Part shown: positions 32,321 to 41,012 of the stretch, in pieces
Numbering within the stretch: the first letter of the stretch is position 1
Layout of the letters: the number at the start of each line of letters is the position of its first letter
Origin: Bacillus sp. JCM 19034
GTDB taxonomy: Bacteria > Bacillota > Bacilli > Bacillales > Bacillaceae_D
NCBI RefSeq assembly: GCF_001310635.1
Contig: NZ_BAXR01000001.1
Location: forward strand, 1 to 64,000
DNA: 64,000 nucleotides
Direction: 5' to 3'
Notes under the pieces: model-generated
The model's input: the letters and a program-made list of their open reading frames with translations, nothing else
What the model was told of the DNA's origin: nothing
Databases searched by the model: none
Position numbers and translations under genes: made by a program

Positions 32321-33142
32321 ATTATCGTTTATCGAAAGAGGGATCGTAGCCGGGGTGATAATAGGCTTAATAGCTCCAATTATTGGTTCCTTTTTATTAG
32401 TTCGTCGCGTGTCGGTTATTTCAGAATCAATCTCTCATATTACGTTAACAGGGATTAGTGCAGGAGTTTTGTTAGGGACGTTAAGCCATTGGTTTACTAA
32501 TATAAGTCCGATTTTGTTCGGCTTGCTGTTCGCGATTATAGGTGCGTTACTTACAGAAAGGCTACGAACAATATATAAAGATTTTCAAGAGCTTGCGATT
32601 CCAATTATTTTATCAACTGGCATTGGCTTAGTGCCATTTTTATTAGTTTAGCTAGAACAGGTTATCAAGAATGGTATTCTTATTTGTTTGGAAGCATTGT
32701 AAGTGTAACGATGGGGGATATTTACTTTATTATTGCGGCAGCGGGCATCATTTTTTTAGTAGTAGCCTTTTTATATAAGGAGTTTATTTCGGTTTCATTT
32801 GATCAGGAATTTGCAAAAACATCAGGTATTCCTGTACGAGCTGTTAATCTTATTTTTGCTATATTAACCGCATTTATGATTTCAATGTCAATTAAAGTTG
32901 TTGGAATCATGTTAATCGGAGCATTAATTGTCATTCCAGTTGCTGCGAGCATTCAAGTAGCTAAAAGCTTTAAACAGTTAATTTTATTTGGGATTATCTT
33001 TGCCCAACTCGCGGTTTTGCTTGGTTTGTATCTTTCTTATCAATGGATGATTGCTACAGGTGGGATGATTGTAATTGTTGCTTTGTTTAATCTAATTTTG
33101 GTGTTAGTATATAAGAACGTGAAACAATTAATATTGAAATAG
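32313..33142 (+). CDS. Zinc-type ABC permease, second copy (frameshifted)
   Basis: Second ABC-3 permease, related to but clearly distinct from the one before it (LLVRRVSVISESISHITLTG at the matching place). The frame breaks near 32625, where one A is missing (GGCTTAGTGCC should be GGCTTAAGTGCC); restored it reads GIGLSAIFISLARTG and about 276 residues. Two permeases in tandem occur in some manganese systems such as MntCD, but the Zur box and zur argue for zinc. No substrate-binding lipoprotein gene is in the operon. Confidence 0.9.
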
Positions 33143-33175
33143 TGATATAAAGTGCGTTGTTAGGAGTGACAATGA

Positions 33176-33590
33176 ATGAATGTAACCGATGCAATGGAAT
33201 GTTTAAAAGAAAAAGGGTACAAGCATACCGGAAAACGTGAAGACATGCTCCATCTTTTTGCTAAGGAAAAAAGATATCTATCAGCGAAAGATGTGTTGGA
33301 ATTTCTACAGCCTGATTACCCGGGGATGAGCTTTGATACAATTTACCGTAATTTAGCATTTGTTTTCGGAATTAGGCATTTTAGAAACTACGGAATTGGA
33401 AGGCGAGAAACGGTTTCGATTTACATGCTCGACAGATTCTCACCATCACCATTTAATTTGTTTAGAATGTGGAAAAACCAAGCATTTAGAAAACTGCCCG
33501 ATGGATTCAATATCCGATTCCTTTCCTGATTTTGAAGTAACTGGGCATAAATTTGAAATATATGGAAAGTGCGAAGAGTGTCAATCGTAA
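33176..33590 (+). CDS. zur: Zinc uptake repressor Zur (Fur family, frameshifted)
   Basis: Fur-family repressor that binds DNA when zinc is plentiful. The N-terminal winged helix includes SFDTIYRNLA. The metal part has the His cluster in DSHHHHLICLECGK and the structural zinc cysteines CLECGK and CEEC. An extra T near 33359 (GCATTTG should be GCATTG) breaks the frame; removing it reads NLALFSELGILETTE and gives 137 residues. TAGGAGTG precedes ATG 33176. It follows the permeases by 33 bases, so it can control its own operon through the upstream Zur box. Confidence 0.93.
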
Positions 33591-33630
33591 GTTTCCGTGA
33601 ATATAGGACATACCATTAAGCCCAATGTAA

Positions 33631-33668
33631 AAAACCGAACTATTGTAAAAAATAGCTCGGATTTTTCT
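33631..33668. terminator. Terminator between zur and yqfW
   Basis: AAACCGAACTATT (33632-33644) and AATAGCTCGGATTTTT pair with one mismatch and one bulge and are followed by T. A/T tails suit both zur and the convergent yqfW. Confidence 0.75.
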
Positions 33669-33733
33669 TTTTATTAGGCTCAATGTATTTAAGTATGCCT
33701 CATTTTCAACTGAAAAGAATGATGAACCGCGTT

Positions 33734-34308
33734 TTAACTATTTAATATCCACTGGTCTACCCAAGATTTAGCTTCTAGCCAATTAGTTGCACGGATAACT
33801 AACTCCGGTGCTGGTAGTCGATTATAAGGAGTATCCATTAAGATTACTGGGATGTTAAATTCTTCGGCTATCGCCACTGCGTTATCGTGCTTATCTTCAA
33901 AAAAGATCTCAATTTGATGTTTTTTTATGGCTTCTAATTTATCGTGTTTTCCAACTAATTCAATATAGTCAAAAGGGAGAGCTTTTTCTTCAAACCAGTT
34001 ATGGGTAATGTTAGATAAGTGTTTACGTCGTGCCGTAATATAAATTAGATCATGGTGTTGATTCCATTCATGTAAAATTCTTTCGGCGTCAATAGCTATT
34101 GGTGCTTCTGAATAAATCGTTCCTTCAAATTGACCCATCCATTCCCAAAACTGTTCCTCAGTAATTCCTAAAACGGATGTTAAATCATATTCAACGATAT
34201 CATCCAATGTTAATTTCTTTTTGAAATGTTTGTTTAAATAGGGGATAAACGTATTGGGGTCCGTAATTGTCCCATCAATATCAAAGCCCATTCTTCTTTT
34301 TTTATCAT
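33734..34308 (-). CDS. yqfW: 5' nucleotidase-like HAD hydrolase YqfW (frameshifted start)
   Basis: HAD-superfamily protein of the deoxyribonucleotidase-like group. HAD motif I is GFDIDGTITD near the N-terminus, motif II is the Thr of YITAR, and motif III/IV is EIFFEDKHDNA, so the catalytic residues are intact. The in-frame ATG at 34291 has no ribosome site. The ATG at 34308 is well spaced from GAGGTG, but its frame joins only if one A is restored to the A7 run at about 34298-34304, giving MIKKRRMGFDIDGT. About 191 residues. Substrate not known. Confidence 0.85.
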
Positions 34309-34384
34309 GATCTTCACCTCAACACTTTTCACCATACACGAAATTATAAAAAAGGTCTAGTAATTAATTTGCAATGTTTAACAA

Positions 34385-34414
34385 TGATAATTTGATTACT
34401 GCAGAGTCATACTA
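34385..34414 (+). promoter_or_regulatory. Possible SigmaG/SigmaF promoter for yqfX
   Basis: TGATAA (34385-34390) and CATACTA (34408-34414) are 17 bases apart. CATACTA fits the forespore SigmaG -10 consensus well; the -35 is a fair match to TGAATA. This would restrict yqfX to the developing spore. Confidence 0.4.
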
Positions 34415-34456
34415 AGACTGTTCCCCGAACATAGATCAAAGAGGAGGGACTGACAA

Positions 34457-34942
34457 ATGGCAGATCCAAAAGGACCGAATCAAAATGAACCTGTTCGTTT
34501 AGTCGATGATAATGATCGTTCTTTAACGTTAGTCAATAATCATGTTGAAGGTAGCGATAATGGTTCAGGATTAAGCTCAAATCCAGAAAACGATTTTCGT
34601 TCAGAAACTAGCTATAACGAAGAGTATGCAGCTGAAAATACGTATGAGCAAGATTTTGAGGAAGAAACAGCGATGGAATATGGGGTGGGTGCTAATCAGA
34701 CTGAGCAGTTTGAAACAGCACGAGCTAACCCTGATGATATGACTGCTGGTCGCGGTGTAGGTACATTTGCGATTGTGCTTTCCATCTTGTCTTTGTTTTT
34801 CCTACCGATCTTACTCGGTGCAGCTGGAATTGTCGTTGGGTTTATTTCGCGTAGAGTTGGTGCAAATGCATTAGGAAATTGGGCTATTGGGATTGGAGCA
34901 GTTTCCATTATTATGACTGTCTTTTTCTCCCCATTTTTCTGA
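34457..34942 (+). CDS. yqfX: YqfX-like membrane protein
   Basis: A 161-residue protein matching B. subtilis YqfX in place and layout. The first 95 or so residues are very acidic and rich in Asn, Glu and Ser. The C-terminal 60 residues hold two membrane segments (FAIVLSILSLFFLPILLGAA and an Ala/Gly-rich second span) in a DUF4190-like hairpin. GAGGAGGGA precedes ATG 34457. The upstream box suggests forespore expression. Function unknown. Confidence 0.8.
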   Translation: MADPKGPNQNEPVRLVDDNDRSLTLVNNHVEGSDNGSGLSSNPENDFRSETSYNEEYAAENTYEQDFEEETAMEYGVGANQTEQFETARANPDDMTAGRGVGTFAIVLSILSLFFLPILLGAAGIVVGFISRRVGANALGNWAIGIGAVSIIMTVFFSPFF

Positions 34943-34955
34943 TAAGAGTACAAGT

Positions 34956-34995
34956 AAAAACGCCGACCACCATCATTGTCGAGGGTGGTCGGCGT
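34956..34995 (-). terminator. Terminator after ispG (minus strand)
   Basis: ACGCCGACCACC (34960-34971) and GGTGGTCGGCGT form a perfect 12-base GC-rich stem with an 11- to 12-base loop. Read on the minus strand it is followed by TTTTTAC, so it ends ispG. It also lies just past the end of yqfX. Confidence 0.88.
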
Positions 34996-35012
34996 ACTAT
35001 ATGGTTATAAAT

Positions 35013-36118
35013 TTAAACAGTTGCTTCTTCCTCGCGCTGTTTTTTGAAGTATTCTTCAGCTATGATATCAATTTCTTTTTTCAATTCTTCGACCATAGTT
35101 TCTTCAGGTACTTTTCTGACAATCTCACCTTTACGGAAAAGCAACCCTTCACCACGAGCACCCGCAATCCCAATATCAGCTTCACGCGCTTCACCAGGTC
35201 CGTTTACGGCACAGCCTAGAACGGCAACTTTTATTGGAGCCTTAATTGTCGAAATGTATTCCTCTACTTCGTTTGCAATACTAATTAAGTCGATTTCAAT
35301 TCTTCCACATGTAGGGCATGAAATTAAGGTTGCTGCATTTGCTGCTAGCCCAAATGATTTTAATAATTCCCGAGCAACTTTAACTTCTTCAACAGGATCT
35401 GCACTTAATGAAATGCGAACCGTATTACCAATCCCTAAATTTAGGATCGCACCAAGTCCAGCAGCACTTTTTACTGTTCCGGCAAAAAGAGTACCCGATT
35501 CGGTAATTCCTAGATGAAGAGGATAATCAAACGCTTTTGCAGCTTTTTCATATGCTTCAATAGCTAAATTAACATCAGACGCTTTCATTGAGACAATGAT
35601 GTCATAGAAATCAAGATCTTCTAAAATTTTTATATGATGGAGTGCACTTTCCACCATACCATCTGCAGTTGGATAACCATACTTATCTAAAATTCGCTTT
35701 TCTAATGAACCAGCATTAACACCAATTCGAATGGGGATCCCTTTTTCTTTTGCCGCTTTCACAACTGCTTCAACTTTATGACGTCTTCCAATATTACCAG
35801 GTTTATCCGAATTTTATCTGCTCCACCTTCTATTGCTTTTAAGGCGAGTTTGTAATCAAAATGAATATCTACAACAAGCGGAATATTAATTCTAGCTTTA
35901 ATGTCAGCAATTGCTTCAGCTGCACGCATATCAGGACATGCCACACGTACGATTTGGCAACCAGCTTCCTCTAGACGATTTATTTCTGCAACTGTAGCTT
36001 CTACATCATGTGTTTTGGTCGTTGTCATACTTTGAATTACAACTTCGTTATTTCCACCAATCGTCAAATTTCCGACCTTAACTGGACGAGTTTTTGTACG
36101 ATGAACTATTTCGGTCAT
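35013..36118 (-). CDS. ispG: 4-hydroxy-3-methylbut-2-en-1-yl diphosphate synthase (frameshifted)
   Basis: Essential iron-sulfur enzyme making HMBPP from MEcPP in the MEP isoprenoid pathway; its product is the IspH substrate. The N-terminal TIM barrel begins [16 protein letters not shown]. The C-terminal cluster domain has CPTCGR and [10 protein letters not shown]. The frame breaks near 35808 where one base of a CC pair is missing on the gene strand; restored it reads [18 protein letters not shown] and about 368 residues. AAGGAG precedes the ATG. Essentiality argues for a sequence error. Confidence 0.95.
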
Positions 36119-36245
36119 TGACCTATCGCTCCTTTATTTTGAAGGTATAAGGCAACCTTCACAAATTCCTTAGACAGTCTCATTCATTTTATCAATGACT
36201 TGTTTCATTTGGCAAGGATTAAACTCTTCGGAACTGAAAAAGATT

Positions 36246-36596
36246 TTAATGGTAAAGTGGAAATAAGTATTCCTGTCCAATTTGCATTTCTTCAGGTTCT
36301 ATCCCATTCAATTCTTTAAAATCATAAATAATTTCTTGAATTGTTGCGGGGATCGGACCTGTATGTAAATGTTCGACAACAGAAAGAACCGTTTGCCCTG
36401 GTTGTACTCGGATTCGTTCATAAGGCTCTTGTGTAATGACACTAACTTCTGGATCTTCTTCTAGATCACCATCATGCTCTAACACTTCCTCAGAGGAAAG
36501 CGTTGAAAGTCCGTTGGGTAAAGTGCCTATAGTTAGATCATAATAAGTGCTGTACAAAAAAATGAATAACGCACTAAAAGCAAGTAGTCTTTTCAT
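36246..36596 (-). CDS. yqfZ: YqfZ-like secreted/membrane protein with LysM-like domain
   Basis: A 116-residue protein starting with a hydrophobic signal or anchor (LLAFSALFIFLYSTYYDL), then an acidic linker, then a LysM-like domain (ERIRVQPGQTVLSVVEHL ... EMQIGQEYLFP). LysM domains bind peptidoglycan, so a cell-wall location is likely. AGGAGG precedes the ATG. The position beside ispG matches yqfZ of B. subtilis. Confidence 0.8.
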   Translation of the reverse strand: MKRLLAFSALFIFLYSTYYDLTIGTLPNGLSTLSSEEVLEHDGDLEEDPEVSVITQEPYERIRVQPGQTVLSVVEHLHTGPIPATIQEIIYDFKELNGIEPEEMQIGQEYLFPLYH

Positions 36597-36727
36597 AATG
36601 CTTGTCCTCCTAGAATGAATGTATGAATATCTAGCTTTTTCCTTAAAAAAGTATATGAATCATGTATAAGAATTATGCTTAAATTGGAAAAATTTTTAAC
36701 GTATGAATTGTGAGGGTGGTGAATAGC

Positions 36728-37961
36728 TTGTTGAAGAATAGGATAAACGTTAACATAACAATCTTTTTTATTTGCTTATTGCCTTTTATTATGGTGATGG
36801 GTAATTCGTTATTTATTCCGTTAATTCCTCATATTCAAGCAACATTTCAGTTAACAACTGTAGAAAGCGGATGGGTATTAACGAGCTTCTCTATTCCAGC
36901 AGCTTTGTTTGTCCTTGTAGGTGGGATCATTTCTGATCGATTTGGACGAAAAACGATAGCGATTGTAGGGTTAGTTCTAATTATTATAGGCTGTGCTATA
37001 TCAGCTGTTTCATTATTTAATGTTAATCATGTATGGTATTGGTTGATTTTGGGTAGAGTTCTACAAGGAATTGGAGCAGGGGTTGTTTCGCCACTTGCAC
37101 TAGCTTTTGTAGCTGATTTATTTGAAGGACAAAAACGGATGAAAGCTATAGGAGGTATTGAAGTATTTAACGGTGTTGGAAAATTAGTTAGTCCTGTTAT
37201 TGGTGGTCTTATTTTATACGTTTCATGGAATATCAGTTTTGTCATTTATTTATTTGTTGCAATGGTAGCATTAGCGGGGATTTATATAGCTGTAAATAAA
37301 GATACAAAAATAAAAAAGCGTGTCTCGTTAAAACATACCGTCGTTGAGATATTAAGAATTGGAAAAACTAATTGGCGGTGGCTACTACCGATTATATATG
37401 GTGGTGGAGTCGGGATGTTTTTATTATTTGGCTATTTGTTTTATTTATCGTATCTTGCTGAACAGCATTCTCCTTTTCCAAATGAATGGAATGGAGTAAT
37501 TGTTGCATTACCACTAATCGCTTTAGTTGTTTGTTCCTACATGATTGGTCAGCGGTTAAAAAATAATACAGATTCTTATAAAATCATGATGATTGTGAGC
37601 GTGTTCGTCATGATTACTGGTACCCTTAGTTTATTTTTACAACACTCATTTTTACTAACTGTGATAGCGATGTTTATATTCTCTGCAGGTCTTGGTTGTT
37701 TTCTCCCAGCTGCAAATGCGGCACTTTCAGTTGTTGTTACAGATCAAATGAGAGGTACGATCTTTTTCGTTTTACTCAATGATTCGCTTTTTAGGTGTGG
37801 CATTTGGACCAATCATATTCGGCGTTTGGATGAATGACTCACAACAATTAGTATTTTCATCTTTCTTTTTTATAAGTGTACTAGCCTTATTTATGGCGTT
37901 AAGTTGGTCATGTTTTCCATTCATTCACCAATGTTCTGATGAGCATTTAACACAGATATAA
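36728..37961 (+). CDS. MFS family exporter (frameshifted)
   Basis: Major facilitator with about 12 membrane segments, probably a drug or metabolite:proton antiporter. Motif A is GGIISDRFGRK at the second/third span loop and the antiporter-type motif C region is GIGAGVVSPLALA. An extra T near 37765 (ATCTTTTTCG should be ATCTTTTCG) breaks the frame; removed, it reads GTIFSFYSMIRFLGVAFGP and ends at 37961 (about 410 residues). The start is likely TTG 36728 after GAGGGTGG. Substrate cannot be told from sequence. Confidence 0.85.
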
Positions 37962-38059
37962 TAAAAAATAAGCAAAAAGTCCCTTTCTTTATCTTCTGAA
38001 AAGGTGTTTCTTTAAAGCAGGGATTGTAGTTTGAATGATGAAGGAGTCGATGAATTCAA

Positions 38060-38932
38060 ATGAAGCAAATATTAACAAGAGGTTTTTTGTGTTTTTTAAT
38101 AACGGTTCTTTTACTGCCATCAGTAGCTATGGCGGACGCAATGCCAGGAGATGTGATCGTTACACTAGGAGAAGATTTAAGTGAATCTCAAAGGCAGCAG
38201 TTAATGAATGAAATGGGTGTTACAGAGGATAATCTGATCGTTTATGTGACAAACGAAGAGGAGCATCAATATTTAGGTAACTATATTGCTGCAAGCAGAA
38301 TTGGTTCAAACGCCTTATCCTCATCAAAAATTACATTAACGGAAAGTGGTTCAGGGCTGTCTGTAGAGACGAACCGAATTGATTGGATTTCAGATGAAAT
38401 GTATATGAACGCACTCATTACAGCAGGTGTAGAGGACGCTGATATTTATGTGACAGCACCGTTTGAAGTATCAGGAACGGCAGCTTTAACAGGGCTTTTA
38501 AAGGCGTATGAAGCGGCGATGGAAATTGAAATCCCTGAAGAACAAAAACAAGTTGCTAATGAAGAAATGGTCAAAACAGGTGAATTAAGTCTTACTATTG
38601 GTCCTGAAAATGCGACTGAACTAATGAATCGAATTAAAGAAGAAATTGGTGATGACCCAATTGAATCGGAAGAGGATCTACGTGCTTTGATTCAACGAAT
38701 CGCTAATGAAATGGGTATCACATTAACGGATGAAGAGTTGAATGGACTAGTATCGTTATTTATGCGAATGAAAGATTTAAATATCGACTGGGATCGGGTT
38801 CAAAATCAAATCACAAAGGTTCGTGATAACCTTGGAGACTATTTAAACCGTGAAGATACTCAAAGCTTTATTCGCAGCTTCCTCGATTTTGTAAATCGGG
38901 TAATTGACGCGATAAAAGGTTGGTTTAATTAG
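38060..38932 (+). CDS. ypuA: DUF1002 secreted protein (YpuA-like)
   Basis: DUF1002 family protein of 290 residues, the length of B. subtilis YpuA. A cleavable signal peptide is evident (basic start, hydrophobic stretch FLCFLITVLLLPSVAMADA, Ala-x-Ala cut). The mature part has the conserved GDVIVTLGEDLSESQ opening. It is exported; YpuA has been linked to the cell-envelope stress response in B. subtilis, which I recall rather than see. A strong terminator follows. Confidence 0.88.
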   Translation: MKQILTRGFLCFLITVLLLPSVAMADAMPGDVIVTLGEDLSESQRQQLMNEMGVTEDNLIVYVTNEEEHQYLGNYIAASRIGSNALSSSKITLTESGSGLSVETNRIDWISDEMYMNALITAGVEDADIYVTAPFEVSGTAALTGLLKAYEAAMEIEIPEEQKQVANEEMVKTGELSLTIGPENATELMNRIKEEIGDDPIESEEDLRALIQRIANEMGITLTDEELNGLVSLFMRMKDLNIDWDRVQNQITKVRDNLGDYLNREDTQSFIRSFLDFVNRVIDAIKGWFN

Positions 38933-38946
38933 CCATAGACTTAGGG

Positions 38947-38984
38947 TAGTAAGGTGCTTCTATTTAGAAGCACCTTACTATTTA
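38947..38984 (+). terminator. Terminator after the DUF1002 gene
   Basis: TAGTAAGGTGCTTCTA and TAGAAGCACCTTACTA are perfect 16-base arms with a 2-base apex, followed by TTTAT. Confidence 0.92.
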
Positions 38985-39170
38985 TCTAAATAAATGAAAT
39001 AACTCGCTTTTTTACGGGAAATGAGACCAGAAATTTAGGGGACATACAACTAGTGGTTCGTAAATCAATCTTATGAATGATTCACGGCTAAACTATTTTA
39101 GACGGTATTGAAACCTTCCAGATAATAAATCGTATATAATTAATGGATTGAGAAAAGGAGGTCGATTACC

Positions 39171-39812
39171 ATGCAATGGTTAGATTCGGAGACAATTGGT
39201 TTTATATTTGTTTTTTTAGGGACTTTATTTTTGATCGGTGAATTATTTGTTAAAGCGAAAGGGATCTTTGCTATTCTCGGAATTGCTATTATGGCAACAT
39301 TTTTTTCCTATCATGTTTCAGCAGATGCTGGTTTATGGGTTGTCATTTTATATATTATAGGCCTATTACTAATTATTATTGATGGTAAAGTCATCACAGA
39401 TGGTACGATAGCGTTAATTGGTGTTATATTGATGATTGTTGGATTGTCGATTCCATCTCCAACCTTTTTATACGGTGTGTTTGTCTCAATGGCGTTTATT
39501 TTAGGAGGATTTAGTTCTTTGTTATTTTTAAAAGTTTTCCCATCAAGAGAACTGTGGGCAAAAATGACATTAAAGGATCGTTTAACGAGTGATTTAGGGT
39601 ATAATTCAATTAGTGATGAATATAAGGTGTTAGTCGGTAAAAAAGGTCGTACCATTAGTCCATTTCGCCCAACTGGTTCAATTGAGATCGACGGTCGCCA
39701 GTATAGTGCAACAAGTGGTGGACTTTGGTTAGAGGTTAATACTGCAATTGAAGTAACGTCTGTTGATGGAACACGAATTGTTGTAAAACCTTTGGAAGAA
39801 AAAACAGAATAA
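39171..39812 (+). CDS. NfeD family membrane protein
   Basis: NfeD-like protein of 213 residues. Four or five membrane segments occupy residues 7-130, and a C-terminal OB-fold domain begins near VLVGKKGRTISPFRPTGS and ends VDGTRIVVKPLEE. NfeD proteins usually work with flotillin-type SPFH partners in membrane microdomains. No flotillin gene is adjacent here. AAAAGGAGGTCG precedes ATG 39171, and the gene is followed by a terminator, so it is monocistronic. Confidence 0.85.
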   Translation: MQWLDSETIGFIFVFLGTLFLIGELFVKAKGIFAILGIAIMATFFSYHVSADAGLWVVILYIIGLLLIIIDGKVITDGTIALIGVILMIVGLSIPSPTFLYGVFVSMAFILGGFSSLLFLKVFPSRELWAKMTLKDRLTSDLGYNSISDEYKVLVGKKGRTISPFRPTGSIEIDGRQYSATSGGLWLEVNTAIEVTSVDGTRIVVKPLEEKTE

Positions 39813-39842
39813 CATTTTCATGTTCAAAAAGTCGATAGAGGG

Positions 39843-39875
39843 AAATCCGAACTGTTTTAAGTTCGGATTTTTCTT
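39843..39875. terminator. Terminator after nfeD
   Basis: AAATCCGAAC (39843-39852) and GTTCGGATTT (39861-39870) are perfect with an 8-base loop and T tail. The same 10-base arms form the outer stem of the terminator at 26740-26801. Confidence 0.92.
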
Positions 39876-39951
39876 TGGTTAAAATACTTTAAGTCCTAGC
39901 ATCTTTTCCCTTCCTAATTGTTTGTTCAAAAAAAACGATGATAGTCGTTTG

Positions 39952-40734
39952 TTATTGATTTTGGTTAATCGACTCTTTTGAACGCGGTAAGGGAATAGTG
40001 CGAATACTAAATATAATCATCGTTATACTAAAAAGGAGAAACCATATATAGTGCAGGTCAAGCAATAAAGCATCTATCCAAAAGAACGCTACTGTCGGTA
40101 AAGTCATGGCATGTGCACTTACACTCCACATATGTCGATACTCAAGTTTACGATTTTGTCGTAATAATAAAGCGAATAGAGCTATTATTGTAACACCGAG
40201 GTAAGCTGTTCCAGCTAATATAACGTATAAAAGTATGGTAACGATAGTAAGCAATAATGGCAAAAAGTTAGAAAGTTGATCAACCCGTTCAATAACATCG
40301 CTGTTTGTTACATTATTTAATCCTAATAAAGAATAGGATAGGGAATATGATTCATTAGCACTATACATTTCAATTGTGTGCTGCGAAAAGATAATTACAT
40401 GTTCACCATGATAATCGTGTTCTGTCAATTGTTCATGTGGATCAAGAATAAGCGATCCAAGTTGGTCATTATACAATTCTATGTAGGTTTCGTCATTTTC
40501 TAGTGTTAACTGACCATTTTCAATTGAAAAAGTAGGAAGACCGATATGGATCGTCTCTTTCAATTGGTGAACGGTATTGTAAATCGTAACATTCATGATA
40601 ATTAAATAAGGTAAGCTTGCTACAAAGACGAGAAACAAAATATGACCAAGAGTGTTTGTAATTGGTCGAAATCGACTATAAGCAATCACCTTGAATTGAT
40701 AGAAGCTTTTATAAAACCAACTCATAAAACTCAT
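39952..40734 (-). CDS. DUF1189 family membrane protein
   Basis: DUF1189 protein, about 260 residues from ATG 40734 (MSFMSWFYKSFYQFKVIAYS). One membrane segment lies at about residues 30-50, an extracytoplasmic domain follows to about residue 150, and three or four further spans end the protein. The frame is open for 20 more codons upstream but without a ribosome site. The family contains B. subtilis YqgB, which has a comparable neighbourhood. Function unknown. It is divergent from nptA. Confidence 0.82.
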   Translation of the reverse strand: MSFMSWFYKSFYQFKVIAYSRFRPITNTLGHILFLVFVASLPYLIIMNVTIYNTVHQLKETIHIGLPTFSIENGQLTLENDETYIELYNDQLGSLILDPHEQLTEHDYHGEHVIIFSQHTIEMYSANESYSLSYSLLGLNNVTNSDVIERVDQLSNFLPLLLTIVTILLYVILAGTAYLGVTIIALFALLLRQNRKLEYRHMWSVSAHAMTLPTVAFFWIDALLLDLHYIWFLLFSITMIIFSIRTIPLPRSKESINQNQ

Positions 40735-41012
40735 ACAAAGGATACGCCCCTTTCGATGTGGCAATACTATATATCCTATCAAAAATAGTTTCATTCGTCA
40801 TTTAAATTAATTAAAAGTGATTTAAAAAGGAAGAAGCGTCGCTCATTTTATGAATGTCAGGTAAAAAATATAAGGAATTTTGATGAATTATGAATTTTGT
40901 GTTTACAAAGCGTTATAAAATACTTAATAATAGACTAGGTGTCTATGTTGAGCTTTGTCGAATATAAAGAGAAAAATAAGCGACATGACTTTCAAATGAA
41001 GGGATGAGGATT

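Noticed and set aside
35044..35517. Long plus-strand frame opposite ispG
   Set aside because: Antisense shadow of a conserved essential gene with no similarity of its own.
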